From Polychytrium aggregatum (lineage: Eukaryota; Chytridiomycota; Chytridiomycetes; Polychytriales): a stretch of 64,000 bases of DNA. Made by a program: the position numbers and the translations under genes. Positions within the stretch are counted from its first letter, which is position 1. Every line of letters starts with the position of its first letter. The notes under the pieces are model-generated. The model worked only from the letters and a program-made list of their open reading frames with translations, searched no databases and was not told where the DNA came from. Below are positions 9,734 to 21,879 of this stretch, in pieces. The stretch covers positions 1 to 64,000 of the forward strand of contig NW_026516275.1 of assembly GCF_025602895.1 (NCBI RefSeq), read 5' to 3'.

Positions 9734-11538
9734 TCAAACGACGACATCGCCATTGTGCCGAATGAACGTGATCCGATTCCGACGAGAACCGCCGACTCTT
9801 GCATTCGACCCATCGGGACTGGATGCTTTGGAGCCCGGTGCGCCAGGACTCGATGGGTCGACCTTTGATGAGCCAGTATCCGTCCCTTGGACAGCCGTAA
9901 TAAACTCTGAGATCCGGCAGACCGACATCCGTGCCAGTCGCTCGAACGGAAACATCTGGAACACATGAGGCATGTCTTGGTACACTTCGATGCGGACGTC
10001 CTCGGCGTCGCTCTCAGACCCTACATCTGACATGTTCTTCTCCGGATCGATCACCACCTGGTGCGGTGCATGCAGACGGTCATCCGACAAGCAGCGGCCC
10101 TTGAACTTTGACCAGAACTTGATGCCTTCGTCGCGAAGCCGCTCGGCACTGCCAACGGTGATCAGGGTTGGCGGGAGAGGCTTGGCCGGGATCTTTGTTG
10201 CAAACAGAGGCGAGACATATGGATGGTCCAGGAGGTCGTTGGTGGTATAAAAGTGTCTTTGCCCTTGGGATTCGAGCGAGGCGCCAAAGTCGGGCAACAT
10301 GTCGAAGCGAGCGTTGTTGTCGAAGCTGGGCATCGAGTGAGTCAAGTCGAGCTGTGGGAACGGAGGGCCATCGATCAGTATCGGTTCAGATGGAAGGCTC
10401 GGCCAGCCACGGTCGCCATGCTCAGAGTCTGAATGCACCACCATCGCTGGAAACTTGCCCACGGCGACATCACCACGAGTCCGCCGGGAAGCGGCCATCG
10501 TCCGTCGTCTCGGAGCCACAGGGCCGCTGCGATGGCCAGCCCGCCGCCCGCCGAGTCGCCAGCAAAGACAATGTTCTTTGGATCGTATCGGGGGTGGGTC
10601 GCTCCAGGCGGTGGGTCGATCAGAAATCGATATGCCGAGATGGCGTCACGGAGGGCACATGGGAACGGGCGTTCCGGAGCCAGGCTGTAGTCGATCGCTG
10701 TGTGCAGGAACGGTGGTCAGGGATGCGATCTATTCGTCTGGGTTCATTCGTCCAGCTTCCTTCGTTCCCGAGGGTCTGCTCGGCTGCATCTATTTATCTG
10801 AATTCAGGTGGGTCACGAACTGCGCTCGAACGTATGCTGGGCACTCTCGTACCAATAACCCTCGACCGGGTGAGTTTCGCGAGTTTTCCGGTCAGGAACT
10901 GATGGGATCGAGGGGAAAGCAGAAAGTATGCGCCTCCGTGAAAATACAGAGTGACTCGACCCACAGATGCATCGCTGGTCCGGGAATGACCGAAGGATAC
11001 CAGCGGCCGTGGATCGAGCCAGTACGCTCTGATGGGACATGGTGAATGGTTTGCGATCAACTGTGCCAGCCGTGGATCCGTGTGGGAAGAGCCCTCGAAG
11101 AGATCCGGGATGCACTCGATCTTCTGGGAAGTGATGCGTACCCCAAGCGGCGGAGGGGTGGATAAAATCTTGGTGACATGGCGAGCCATGCTGACAGATC
11201 CTTGGAAACGGAAAGTGACGCTTCGAATGCCGCCTACAATGATGTTCTGTTCGGATGGGGGGGGAGTGTTGGTGGGAAGAGGCATTGCCAATCGAAACTG
11301 CAGCTGCCTGGATGGATTCTCACGGGTCTTCGAGCTGCAGAGGGAAGGATATGGCGACGAGCCCAAGACTTACCAGTAGAGAGCTCCTGTGCGAAGGCCG
11401 GGGGAGAGTCTGCACCAACTGCAGGGTGGGGCTGTCGTCCGAGGATTTGAGGTCAGAGAAAAATGCATACTCGCGTGCATTGCGGGTGTCGTTGCCGTCG
11501 ATCGACGATGGAGATGGGCAGCAGCACGAAAGCGACAT
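9734..11538 (-). CDS. HSL-type alpha/beta-hydrolase (esterase/lipase)
   Basis: Serine hydrolase of the hormone-sensitive-lipase type, acting on carboxylic esters. Four exons: 11374-11538, 10853-11297, 10459-10697 and 9734-10351; all junctions are in phase and give 488 aa. Oxyanion motif YFHGGAY; after a splice VIAIDYSLAPE; nucleophile elbow GDSAGGG; then VVMSPW joined to LDLTHSMPS; acid and base regions include YQDMPHVFQMFPF, with the catalytic His. The third intron (10352-10458) begins GCAAGT, a GC-AG donor; no GT donor there restores the SPWLDLTHS motif. The C-terminal 50 residues are Ser/Gly-rich and outside the fold. The start at 11538 is the best in-frame ATG, but the first exon has no homology support. 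Confidence 0.87.
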
Positions 11539-14500
11539 GGGATCCGCGAGCAGCCGGCAAGCTCGAGTCGTTCCGACTGGTGTTTGTGACAGGTGCAGTT
11601 GAGTGCGTTGGAGCGATAGCAGCAGAGCGACAGCAGCAGCTCGCTAGCACAACGATCGAGTGAGAGCCGCTCTCAATCGAAGCGTGCTCGAGCCAAGAGG
11701 CAGAACAGATTGTGCAATCCGACACACCGGGCAAAAGTCGACACAGACACCACACAGGAAGCCCACCGGAATGTGAGATGACCGAAGCGAATGGCCAACA
11801 CAAAGCCAACGCACATGGAGCGTTCATGACCTGAACCGAAGCAGGTCCGATGTCTGTGGGCTGATACAATCTCCCCTCAGGCAAACGAGCACTCGACTCC
11901 CTTGCTGATTGCCTGTCGCACTTTCACTCCAAAATTGGCGCATGCCGATCTCTCAGGGACAACAGAATGCCATCGACGGATGGAGGTGATTTGAAGGATG
12001 CCAGCTCAAATGGCGATGCTGTGAGTGGCTCTTGGCCATTGTGGGTGCATGGCCATTGTGTGCAGGATCCGGAACAAAGCATCGACCTCGACGGGGAGTT
12101 TCGCTTCGAACACGACACTGTGCAGGAGCACTAAGGTATTCGAGCACACAGAGGACGTATGGGCGGAGCAAGGGATTCGCGGGGAAGTGTGGCCGATCAT
12201 AGGCGATATGTAGATGGCTTGGCAATGAATCGAACAATACGCAGGACCAACTGCAACCGATTGAGCAGACAGTCGTGTGGGAACCGGGGGGTAGATCCGA
12301 TCGGCTCGTCGTCCACACCGCCTCTCACGCCCATCGGCGACCTCTGCAGCTTGCGATCTTGCGATCTCTACCCACCAGCGAGCTGAAGCATATCCCGATA
12401 TCCATCATCGAGGCCCATTCCTCCCCAACCAGCCATCGTATTGGCCTCAAGCAAGCAACACAGTCGTGAATCTAAAGTCGTGGCTCGGCCAAGTCTGATT
12501 GCAGAAAAGAAACTCTCCGATTGCCCGGTTCTGCCCTCCAGCCTGCATCCTGCTCTATTGGTAAAGTGCAGATCATCCCCAGAGCTTCGAGGCTGTTAGG
12601 GTTGACGAGGAGATCGCTGCTGAGAAACAGCGATGTATACGGTCTCTCCAAATCCACAGTCCTCTTACCCGCCCAGAGACACGTCGGAATGTCGTTTTTC
12701 GCAACCACACGGCCGCCAACGGTCAAGCGCCGGATGGAGAGGAAACGGTTTTCGCCGGCCATAATGCATCGGGAGAGTGAGCCGGTTTGGGATTACGGAT
12801 ACATGGCAAGTATTACGGCAACGCGAGTCGCAGGGACGTCGACACAGATACAACAGACGTGGGTGTGAATTCGATGGCTGGTGGCAATGGCTGGTGACGA
12901 TGGCTGATGGCGATGTAGCCGATGAAAAAAAAATGTTCGTAGGGACTAACGAACAGTGCGTTGTTGTCGCTAGCAGCCCCCGCAGGACATGCAGGCATCC
13001 ACCATGCGGTGCGATTTCACAAACAAGTGCAAGGAGAAGGAGCTCCGAGCCGCGGACGAAGGTGGCCGTCCGATTCACATTCGCCCTCCGCTAGTTGACG
13101 GCGTGATCTTGGGGTTCGAAGATGCAGAAATGATCTTTCGACGCAGGTACGGCCGGAAGCTGTGGACGCTTTGGGATGGACGCTGAGCCGGTTTGGGCTG
13201 CCGCAAGGTCGGCTGAGTGCCCTGTGACGACGGCTGATGTTTGCGACTTTTGGCTGTCTCTCGTTGACCACAGGCTCCTCGATCCGCTGCCATTCCCGCC
13301 TCTGCTCAAGTCAGTACTGCGAGAACTTGCTGAGACCTTTAGGGCTTTAGATTTAGTATTGGTGGTGGCCGTGGTGGCCGTGGTGGTGGCCGTGGTGGAG
13401 TCCTCATGCGTCTCATGCATCTTGTATACTCTATGCATCTCGTACATCTCATGCATCTCATCCAACATCCAACATCCGACATCCGAGTTGACGCATCTGG
13501 CGTTTCGCACTCCAGGCAAACACCCGAGACGACACAGCGACACGACTACAAGTACGAAGGTTATAATCCCACGAGAGTCTCCAAGCTGACGCTCAGTGGA
13601 CGGCCCGCGGGAGTTCCAACGCCATTCGTAAGTGGACAGGGCGACCACATGTGCACCTCGTGTTGGAGATTCTGCGGCGAAGGGACGCTCACATCCCGGC
13701 CTCGATGCGGCCGTTGGCGGTTCACAGGATCCCTTCCTTCCGACCTCGGTGCAGTATTCGTCTCCGCAGTTGACACGGCTCCTGAGTGTCGGACACCACC
13801 GCAACTTTTACGGACGGAAAATCAATCTGTTTCTGCCGAACGAAGAGCAGTACAAGCGATCCGGGGTACAATCGTTCCGAGACTGGCCGAATGAAGAGGA
13901 GCCGATCGTTCAGGCGCGATAGAGGGCGCCCTGTTGTCGCCTGTGGAATTGCGTTGGAGGGCTTTGCTGGCTGCATGGCCAATTCATACCTCCAGCCACG
14001 GAGAGGCGACAGGCAACACGCGGCCAAGAAGCCACCGGAAGAGAGCCGCAGATCGCTGGAATGCTCGCACAACAAAGTGGGGACATGCCGTTTGAGAGAT
14101 GGCCGAGTATTTTTGATGCACGCGACCATCTATAACGCAGCCATCGGCTCTGCCATGACAATGATTATTACATACATTCTCTGTCTTGCTCAGCCCGCGG
14201 GAGGGAGCCATGGATTGACAGGAGCTGGTTTGAGGTCACAGACGTGTCTCGGAAGAGTGCCGAACTTGGCTGAGGGGTATACCATGGCTCTGCAAACCGC
14301 GCACCCGACAAGCACCACCCCCTGGCCATGGCGACGGCCCATCCAGCCAAAGAAGGTTTGGGAGGGGGGACGCCTTGTGTTGAAGGTTCAGGTCCGGAGC
14401 GGCAAGCACGGGTCCTGTCAGACGAGCACAAGCCGCACGGGACAACGCGGATGCAACGACGCACCAGCACAAGCCTTGTGCCACAGAGGGAGCACTGGCG

Positions 14501-15375
14501 CCTGTAGGGGGCTGAGCGCGGGCGACACAAGGGCGGAGCAAGGGTGGTGGCCCCTGGGCGGGGCAGCGAGCCGACAAGGAGGGCGGCGGCCCAGTGGTGC
14601 GGCGACAGAGATCCTTGCGGCGATCAGCAACGTCCATACAGGGGCCGAGACGCCGCGCGCCTGCGGCGTGGCACAGAGGCACCGGGCGCCGCACCCCGAC
14701 CGCGTCTGTGCTGTGTCCACGCAGTGTCTGTGCCGTTGCGGCTTGCCACTGTCTCTGTGCACCTTGTGCTGCGCTGTGCTTCGTGTGGCGGCGGCCTGGC
14801 GGTTGACGCTCGCACATGCCGCACAGTCGCGCGCGCTCGCCTGGCAGGTGGGCCACAGCGCGAGTGCGCGCAGCCGGCGCAGGTGGTACGGGCAACAGGC
14901 CGTGCAACCACGGGTGTCCCAGCACAGGCGCCACACACACAGTGTCGCACACACACACGGCAGCACCGCCGCTCCCGCCAGCATGGATCGCCGTGCGCCC
15001 GGCGCGCCCTTTCTTTTTTTGGCGGGCAGCCAGTCAACGTGCGCCCCGACCCTCGCCAGGGGCCGCTGCAAACCCGGCCGCCTGCCCCAAGTTCTCTCCC
15101 CTTCTTGTCCCTGTGCCCATCGCCTTCCCGCCTGGTCCTGGTGCACCGGGCCTCCTTCCATCCAATTCATCCCCCCTCGTCGCTGCATTCGATGCAGACT
15201 CGCTGTCGTCCTTGGCTGCTGCTGCTGCTGCTCTTGGCCTGATCATCCCATCGCAACCGCATCCATCTGCTGTCGGAGCAACCCGTGTCTGTCCAAGCTC
15301 CCCCAGCCCGCCAGTCTCTTGCCTCCCGCCACCACTTCTCCGTCTCCCCACCCACCACCACCCCGCTCCTTCGCC
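11539..15375. other. Long region without a confident gene
   Basis: 3.8 kb. Short minus-strand frames at 12472-12762 and 13091-13804 have some coding-like stretches (for example KRPQLPAVPASKDHF) but no recognised domain and no spliced model I could close. From about 14.3 to 15.2 kb the sequence is very GC-rich and open in several frames on both strands, so its long ORFs are not evidence of genes. Confidence 0.4.
13406..13472. repeat. Imperfect CATCTCATG-type repeat
   Basis: Iterated ATGCATCT / GTACATCT words over about 65 bp, directly after a GTGGTGGCC-type run at 13360-13398. Confidence 0.6.
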
Positions 15376-17751
15376 ATGCAGTCCGGCCTCGTCAGCGCCA
15401 TCAACTGCAGCGATACCACCTTTGTCCTCTCCAGCCCTACCAACTATGACCTGTGTTCGAAGCAAACTGCCGATCATGTCCACGGGATGGCTAGTCTTCT
15501 GGGCAGTGTGATTGTTCTGTTCATGATGGTAAGCCGACTCCCCACGGTTAGCCGTTATCCTCAGTCCCGATGTCGGGTGGCACCTTCGATAGAAGGACCC
15601 TGGTGGGTCATGACCCCTATGTCATCCTGGTGCTGCTGTCATCGGGATGCAGCGGGAGCAAGTCGCCGGCCCCAGTTGATCTCGCCACGCAGCGCATCGG
15701 TGGCCGGGCTTAACAGCGGCCTCTCCGTCCGTGCACGGATCTCGGGATACTTTGTTTCTGCTTGGCATCTCCCTGTCTTGAGCAGCCCGATGTCCGGGCT
15801 GGTGTCCTGGCTGAGGGCCGCACTCCATGTCCATGAACCGACGACGCCAAACGGGGTTCTGTCCGACTGACTCTGGGTCGTCTTCCCCGCAGGCCTTTCT
15901 CATCGACAGGATTCACCAAATCCGGCACACCCCGAGCAAAGTCACATTTTTCGTCTCTATCGCCAGTATATTTCTGCAGGGCATCGCAACAAGTACACTC
16001 TACCTGGTAACGTCCTCTCCTTGCCGCCATCCCTGAGCCAGCTGCTCGTCCGCTCAAATGCATCTCCCGAGACGCACGCTGGGGAATCATCCGAGCTATT
16101 TGCACACACGTCCGCTGACACATGGTTGGAACTCCTGGGCTTCTGGAACCGCTATATCGCCGATCGCCATGGGACTATCACATCTGCAATCGCATCACAA
16201 CCAACTTGACTCTTCGACCCGCCTCGGGCACGCATCCAATCCCTCGCGGTACAACGCCGACGCACACGAACGGCTGGGACCCCGATGCATCTGCAACTCT
16301 CTTTGCGCTCTCGCGCTGCTTCCAGTCAAATGGCCGAGACTACTTTGTCCAGCCCGGCTTCTACAACAGCGTGATCATCCTCATCGGAGTCCTCAACGGA
16401 CTCTTCCAGCTCTCTATGACCGCCCTGGTGTATCTCCGAGTCGAAGTGGTCGTGTCGGAACTGCGGCCGTGGCTGCACTACCTCTTCCTCCTTCTTGTGT
16501 CGCTGTCGTTCTTCACCGGCTCCTGCAAGGTCGTCGACATGTAGTACGTATCCCGCGAATGATTTCTTTGCCGGGCCGAGCCTCCCCCCCAGAACCCCAC
16601 ACTGCATCCGAGCCTGAGTCTCATTTGCACGCTCATTGCCTACTCGGCCATATGCTCGGCTGCGTGCGACACGCCGCTCACTCCCACATGATAACGGGGC
16701 TATCTCTAACGCACGTCTTATGAATCCATGTACCATCTCTCGCGCAGCCTGTGGCATGTCACCGCGACACAAACCTCGGTCGATACAAACCCGCTGAGCA
16801 GCATCCGCTGGTCAACGTCAATCGTGTCCAACTTTTACTATGTCTTTATCGATATTGGATTCCAAGGCCACATTATTTACAGGTGAGGCCGGCCACCATT
16901 CGCCAGCGTATCGGTGCTGCTCCTCCACGCCGCCTTGCGCGGCTGGTGCTGTCGGCGATCACAATTGACTCGATTCCAGCGCTCGCGTTCCACCATTTGC
17001 CTGGCTACTGACACTACTGCGACTACACCCTGATACGGATATGCCCCCCCCCACAGTTTATGGAAAGCCCGGCGTAGTGCCACCGTAACAGAGCAGGACC
17101 ATTTGGCACCCTCCCTGTTCTGGGGCACTGTCGTGCGGTCCCTGGCATTCATCATTGTCAGCGCTACTGTCTCTATTGCCGAGATCACAACAACGACCAA
17201 GGCCGTGATGATGTCACACGTTCTCGGGAGCCCGTTGGTCTCGTTTGTACGTTGATATCCTCAGACCATTCAATGTTCGGAGTGGCTGCTGGTGTTGGAC
17301 GCTCGACTTTGCACGCCTGGTCTCTTTCGATCGGTAGCTTGTGACAACGCAGGGTTGCTAACCGGATTGCCCACCACCCACCCGCTCTAGCTTCCGTTCT
17401 TGATTATTACCGATCTGGTTGGTATCTGCCTTTGCATTGTGTGGCTAGGATGGATGGCACAGCTGTTGTCGGGCCGTTTTGGTGTGTGACTGACGCTGTC
17501 CTTTGCTTCTCATCACCCAGACACGGTTGCGAACGCTCCTCTCCATTTCCAACAAGATGGACCCGCTCGACGACAGCTTTCCGATGCGCAAGGAGCGGGA
17601 GCGAACGTCGTTTGACCAGTTCTCGCCGACATCGTCACGGGTCAATGTCAGCCAGGCCTTCCCGCGAGTGACAGGCACTTCAATCGAGCTTGCCCGTCAC
17701 CCTGCCAGCGTGACGACCTCAAATGCTGCCAAGATCCCCATCAGGCGCTGA
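15376..17751 (+). CDS. Seven-pass membrane protein, multi-exon, unknown function
   Basis: Seven exons with in-phase junctions: 15376-15528, 15893-16006, 16326-about 16543, 16748-16882, 17057-17246, 17391-17483 and 17521-17751. Each main exon carries about one membrane span: GMASLLGSVIVLFMM; VTFFVSIASIFLQGI; VIILIGVLNGLFQLSMTALV; WLHYLFLLLVSLSFF; NFYYVFIDIGFQGHIIY; VVRSLAFIIVSATVSI; FLIITDLVGICLCIVWLGW. A hydrophilic Ser/Arg-rich C-terminal tail ends at 17751. This suggests a GPCR-like topology, with no family motif I recognise. Two features are uncertain: the exon 3 acceptor (the frame upstream is open but has no AG) and the donor at 16541 versus 16544. The last intron would be only 37 bp. 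Confidence 0.7.
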
Positions 17752-19062
17752 CCCCTGTCTCTGATCCAAGAGAACAGTGGCTCGCCATCGCCTTGAGACC
17801 CTGTCCTCGCCTCGAGCCTCCACGACACCATCGCCACTCGCTCTCCCCATCATCATCGCTCCCCTCTCCTCTCGTTCTCTCTCACGTGGCGTCAGCACAC
17901 CAGAGTGAACTGAATCCCGATCTTGCATCCAAGTCAGGGGACGGTGCCATACCTCGTCCCTCCAGAGTAGAGTCTGACCGTCACTGTCCACATAAGCGTC
18001 CGCCACCCACCAGGAGCCTACCCAAAGTATTGATACCGCAAATATAACCTGAATACCAATCCACCCGCGCTCTCGTGCATTCGTTGCTTCTCATCCCCTT
18101 GCCGGAACACGACGCCCTGGAGGATCCGTACGTTGAGTATCGTGGTATCACGGCGGCATCGCATCACGACATCAACAGTAAAGACAAGCTGGTAAAGCTG
18201 GGGTCTGGGCAAAGTCATGCGCACTACTGACGTCGAGATGGGCATATATGCGGATGACATCGCTCTTGATGACACTCGTGTCCTGGCTGAAGGTGTGGAT
18301 CGAGAGGAAGCGTTGCTTTCCCTTCGAGGTCAAAGTGTCCTCTCAGTCGCCAGACTGCACTGCAGTGGACTGGTTTCATCCTCGCATGGTCTGACCACAT
18401 TCCCTGGCGTGCCCTGGCGTCCCTGTGTCGGATCGAGGGTGGACCAGAAAGCTGCAGTGTGGCCATTTTCTTTCTTTTGGCGGCGGAAGAGGCGAACCTC
18501 TGCCCGGTTGGATCCAGGCCATTCGTCGCCTTTGCCATCCTTTTGTCGGTCCATCGATGCTGATCAGGGCACGCTGCCTGGTGTCGGATCGAGGGAGGAT
18601 GGTCTTGGTGCCAGGGAAGACTGGTGGTTTGCTGCCTGCTTTCTTTGGTTCCATGTGGCGAGGGATGGTCTGGATCGCGCTCACTCTTTCCACCATCTAT
18701 GGTTGTAGAACAAGTATCGATTGTGAATGTCGAGCTGTCGTTGTCGAGTCATCGGATGTTTCTGTCGGTCGATCGACATCAGCGATGAATATGGGACAGC
18801 ACTATTGGATGTATTGGATGTATTGGATGTATCGGATGTATTGGATGTATTGGATGTATTGGATGTATTGGATGTATTGGATGTACTGAATGCCAAATAC
18901 AACATCACTCGGCATTGCCGCTTCATCGGAATCACTTTGCAAGTCCACTCTTTGTTATCATGGTGATTGGGGCGGGTGTTGGCGGCGCGGTTGCTTGGCT
19001 GCTTGCATGTTCAGTGTTGCGACTTGGTTATTTGGGAGTGGGACTCGGAAGGAACTCGGGAA
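17752..19062. other. Intergenic region
   Basis: 1.3 kb with scattered short frames only, and one tandem repeat block at 18804-18886. No gene recognised. Confidence 0.5.
18804..18886. repeat. 9-bp tandem repeat TTGGATGTA, about nine copies
   Basis: Near-perfect array; one unit has C for T (ATCGGATGTA). Because the unit is nine bases, all six frames stay open through it. Confidence 0.92.
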
Positions 19063-20640
19063 TCAGGGCCACTTGCCGAGTTGCTTGAGGTTGTTGATGG
19101 CATAGTTGTAACCCTGGTCGGCGGATTTGCGATACCAGAAAACGGCGGTGTCGATGTTCTCGGGGACACCTCTGCCACCGTGGTAACAGTAGCCGAGCCA
19201 ATGTTGTCCGTATCGATTGCCCTGCTCGGCCGACTTGCGAAACCACTCGATTGCCTTGGTGCGGTCCTCGGTGACTCCACATCCAATCGAGTAGCACCAA
19301 CCAACCCTCCACTGCCCGTACAAATTGCCTTGATCGGCCGACTTACTGAACCACTCGAATGCCTTCTGTTCGCCCTCCGATCCTCCCCTGCGACTAAGAT
19401 AGCTTTCTCCGATCCAAAACTGGCTGTCGCCGTGGCCTTCATTGGAGAGCTGTTCAAAGATGCCCGTTGCCTTCCACCAGTCCGTTGTGGTTCCGAATCC
19501 TTTGAACAGACACATGGCCATGAGATGTTCGCAGAGCCAGTCACGGTCCGATCCCAGCTGGCACAACTGGAATAACTTGCAGGCTGCGGGTGAGTTGGAT
19601 GAGATGGAACTCCAATATGCCAGACACTCGTCCTCCCCAAACTTGAAGTCATCCGATTTGTTGTCTCGGATGATCTTGACACCCTTCTGTTTGTCGAGCT
19701 GGGTGCCCCGGCCGAGGTAGTGCATCCACCCGACCATGTGGGTGGCGATGGATTTGAGGACTGGGTCGGTAGACAGGTTGCTGACTTCCTGCCAGCGGTT
19801 GAAGGCAGCTTCGTCGCTCTGTTCGACACCGTGACCCAGAAATGAGCGCCATCCACTGAGGAACTCGATGTGGAGACGGCCATCGTCACTGTCCTGGTCG
19901 GCAGCCTTGGAATACCATTCGATGGCTGAGTCAAAGTCTTGCTCGACTCCTTCGCCATTTTCATAACAGTGACCGAGGGCGATTTGGGCTTGCGCAATTC
20001 CACGTTCTGCAAGGCTGCGATACAGATCGATGGCCTTGGCGAGGCCTTGGTTGACCCCGAGCCCATTGCGATAGCAGTCAGCCAGGTGGAACTTTGCCAT
20101 CGTGTGGTCGGCTTCGGCCGCTGCTTTGAAGAGGTGGAAGATTTCCATTTGTGCTTTTCTCCGCTCGGGCCAGCTGATTTTTGGCTGGCCAGCGAGTTCA
20201 ACTTGGAGGATTCTAGCCAAGAAGTACGCGGCGGCGCTACAGCCCTGGTCGGCTTGATCTTCGAGCCAGTATCGGTCGGTTGTCTCTTGATCCTCGCAGT
20301 ACAGCGAGATGGCAATCTGGTCGCTGAGCGTGAGTCCGATTCGCAGCTGTCCGTCTGGATGACACAGTCCTGCCTTCTGGCACCAGGTGTGGAAGTAAGC
20401 CAGCTTGGAGCTCAGGAGAGGACGGGCACGCCTGCAAAATCGAAGCAGAGTCTTGATGGTGCTGTGATCGAGGGCAAGCTGGAAGCTGTCGTTGCAGCAG
20501 ATGATGGTGAAGATATCTGGGTTGTGTTCGAGTGAGTGCTGGGTGACATTGGGCATCGACGAGGTTGCTCTGGCTTCAGCCTGGGATTGCTGAGTGGCTG
20601 ATGATGCGGTGGTTGAAGCAGACTCGTTCATGCTGGCCAT
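19063..20640 (-). CDS. Sel1-like repeat (SLR) protein
   Basis: Alpha/alpha solenoid adaptor, 525 aa from the ATG at 20640 (MASMNES); an in-frame ATG 33 codons upstream is an alternative start. Repeats of about 36 residues begin after a roughly 150-aa N-terminal domain. Clear units include AKFHLADCYRNGLGVNQ, AQIALGHCYENGEGVEQ, GQWRVGWCYSIGCGVTE and GQHWLGYCYHGGRGVPE, each followed by a KAI/SAIEWYRKSADQG-type helix. The middle third is less regular (MHYLGRGTQ, DSQFWIGESYLSRR). SLR proteins usually scaffold other proteins; no catalytic domain is present. Neither partner nor localisation is apparent. Confidence 0.9.
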   Translation of the reverse strand: MASMNESASTTASSATQQSQAEARATSSMPNVTQHSLEHNPDIFTIICCNDSFQLALDHSTIKTLLRFCRRARPLLSSKLAYFHTWCQKAGLCHPDGQLRIGLTLSDQIAISLYCEDQETTDRYWLEDQADQGCSAAAYFLARILQVELAGQPKISWPERRKAQMEIFHLFKAAAEADHTMAKFHLADCYRNGLGVNQGLAKAIDLYRSLAERGIAQAQIALGHCYENGEGVEQDFDSAIEWYSKAADQDSDDGRLHIEFLSGWRSFLGHGVEQSDEAAFNRWQEVSNLSTDPVLKSIATHMVGWMHYLGRGTQLDKQKGVKIIRDNKSDDFKFGEDECLAYWSSISSNSPAACKLFQLCQLGSDRDWLCEHLMAMCLFKGFGTTTDWWKATGIFEQLSNEGHGDSQFWIGESYLSRRGGSEGEQKAFEWFSKSADQGNLYGQWRVGWCYSIGCGVTEDRTKAIEWFRKSAEQGNRYGQHWLGYCYHGGRGVPENIDTAVFWYRKSADQGYNYAINNLKQLGKWP

Positions 20641-21879
20641 GTTGACGGAGACAGGAGGGAGGCAATGGGCGATGGCGATGGACAGGAGACGGAGAGACAA
20701 GTTGTGGCGAAGCAAGCCAAACCCTGGCAAGCCAAACACTGGCTATCGAACACACACACTAGCCTGGCTCGATCCGTCCGGTTTGCTGGCTGGACTCGTT
20801 GCTGCTTGCACTGCCACATGCATGGCCACAGTCATTGTATTTGGAATCGAACATAGAATCGAATCCAACGTCTCACACTCAGTGCGCACAACCATATCTA
20901 TCCTAGTTCCCTCATATTCTAACTCCCTTGCATCTCGCAGCACACCGGAACCAAAGCCAGCTTGATGGACAAGATTTGATTCATCATCAAGAATGCGACA
21001 TTGGGCGAGTGGGCACCGAAGCAGGTCGCTGTGAACTCTACAAGTCCACCATCCAAATCGAACCCAAATGGAAGCTCTTGTTTGCCACCAACCACATCCA
21101 AAGCATCGTATTCAACTTCGACTCGAACTATGCCGCCTTCAGAGGGATCGGCATCGTCCATTTCCCCATGGAGTTTGCTCAGAAGAAACCAGGGTCCATC
21201 CTGGGTCCAACCCAGCTTGTAGCGACAGCTCCCTGGAATCAAAAGTCCTCACGGATGCGCATCGTATAGAGTCTCTGAAGAAGGTCAGGCCACCCATGGC
21301 GGGTTGTTTTTGTTACTTTAATTTTTACGGAAACGACAGGAAAGTTTGAGAGCACGCACGGGGAATCGGCGGAAGGAGAGGACATGGCAGTCAAGGAAAC
21401 GGATGGCGACCCGAGAGACAGGCCGATGAGAGCAGAGTGCCCCTGAAGCATGTGCTAGCGAGGATGCCCGAGTAGCGGTCACCGAGAGCGAGAGGGTGAG
21501 TGGTGCGCATACGTATCAATGTGTGTGTATGTATGTGAAGTGCCAACGATCGGTACATGATGGCCGTGTGTGGGAGTGGCTCTGCTGCAGACAAACAGCG
21601 AGACCAAAGTGCCAGTCGCTGGACGAGCCATCCGGACAGATTACTCGGGCTGGGTCTGTTGCGATCGTCGTCGGGGATGATTGCATCAAAGAAATGGGTG
21701 TCGCCAAATGGGCGATATGGATGTGCAAGCCGGGTCAGTTACTCACGACACATATGAGACGCAGCTCCCGAGCGGACACCCACACAGTTCCTTATGCTAT
21801 CAGCTCTCCCCCTTCATCCTCCGTCCTCCGTCCCCCATTTAGGCAATCGCACTGATAGAGATGAGTCGACACAGCAAAG
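20641..21879. other. Intergenic region with an unresolved coding-like patch
   Basis: Between 20919 and 21270 both strands carry open frames. The plus strand (20928-21269) reads KWKLLFATNHIQSIVFNFDSN; the minus strand (20919-21242) reads LSKLHGEMDDADPSEGG. Either could be a gene fragment. I recognise neither and see no splice model. Confidence 0.35.

Noticed and set aside
14236-15188. Minus-strand frames of 240-256 codons
   Set aside because: They overlap each other and the plus-strand frame in the same GC-rich block, with no recognisable motif or splice structure.
13786-15375. Plus-strand open frame of about 530 codons upstream of the 7TM gene's first exon
   Set aside because: Sequence is very GC-rich and open in several frames on both strands; composition is low-complexity with no domain. 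It is a readthrough in frame with the real start at 15376.
19011-20315. Minus-strand 434-codon Ser-rich frame
   Set aside because: Out-of-frame shadow of the Sel1-repeat gene; its apparent periodicity derives from the repeats.
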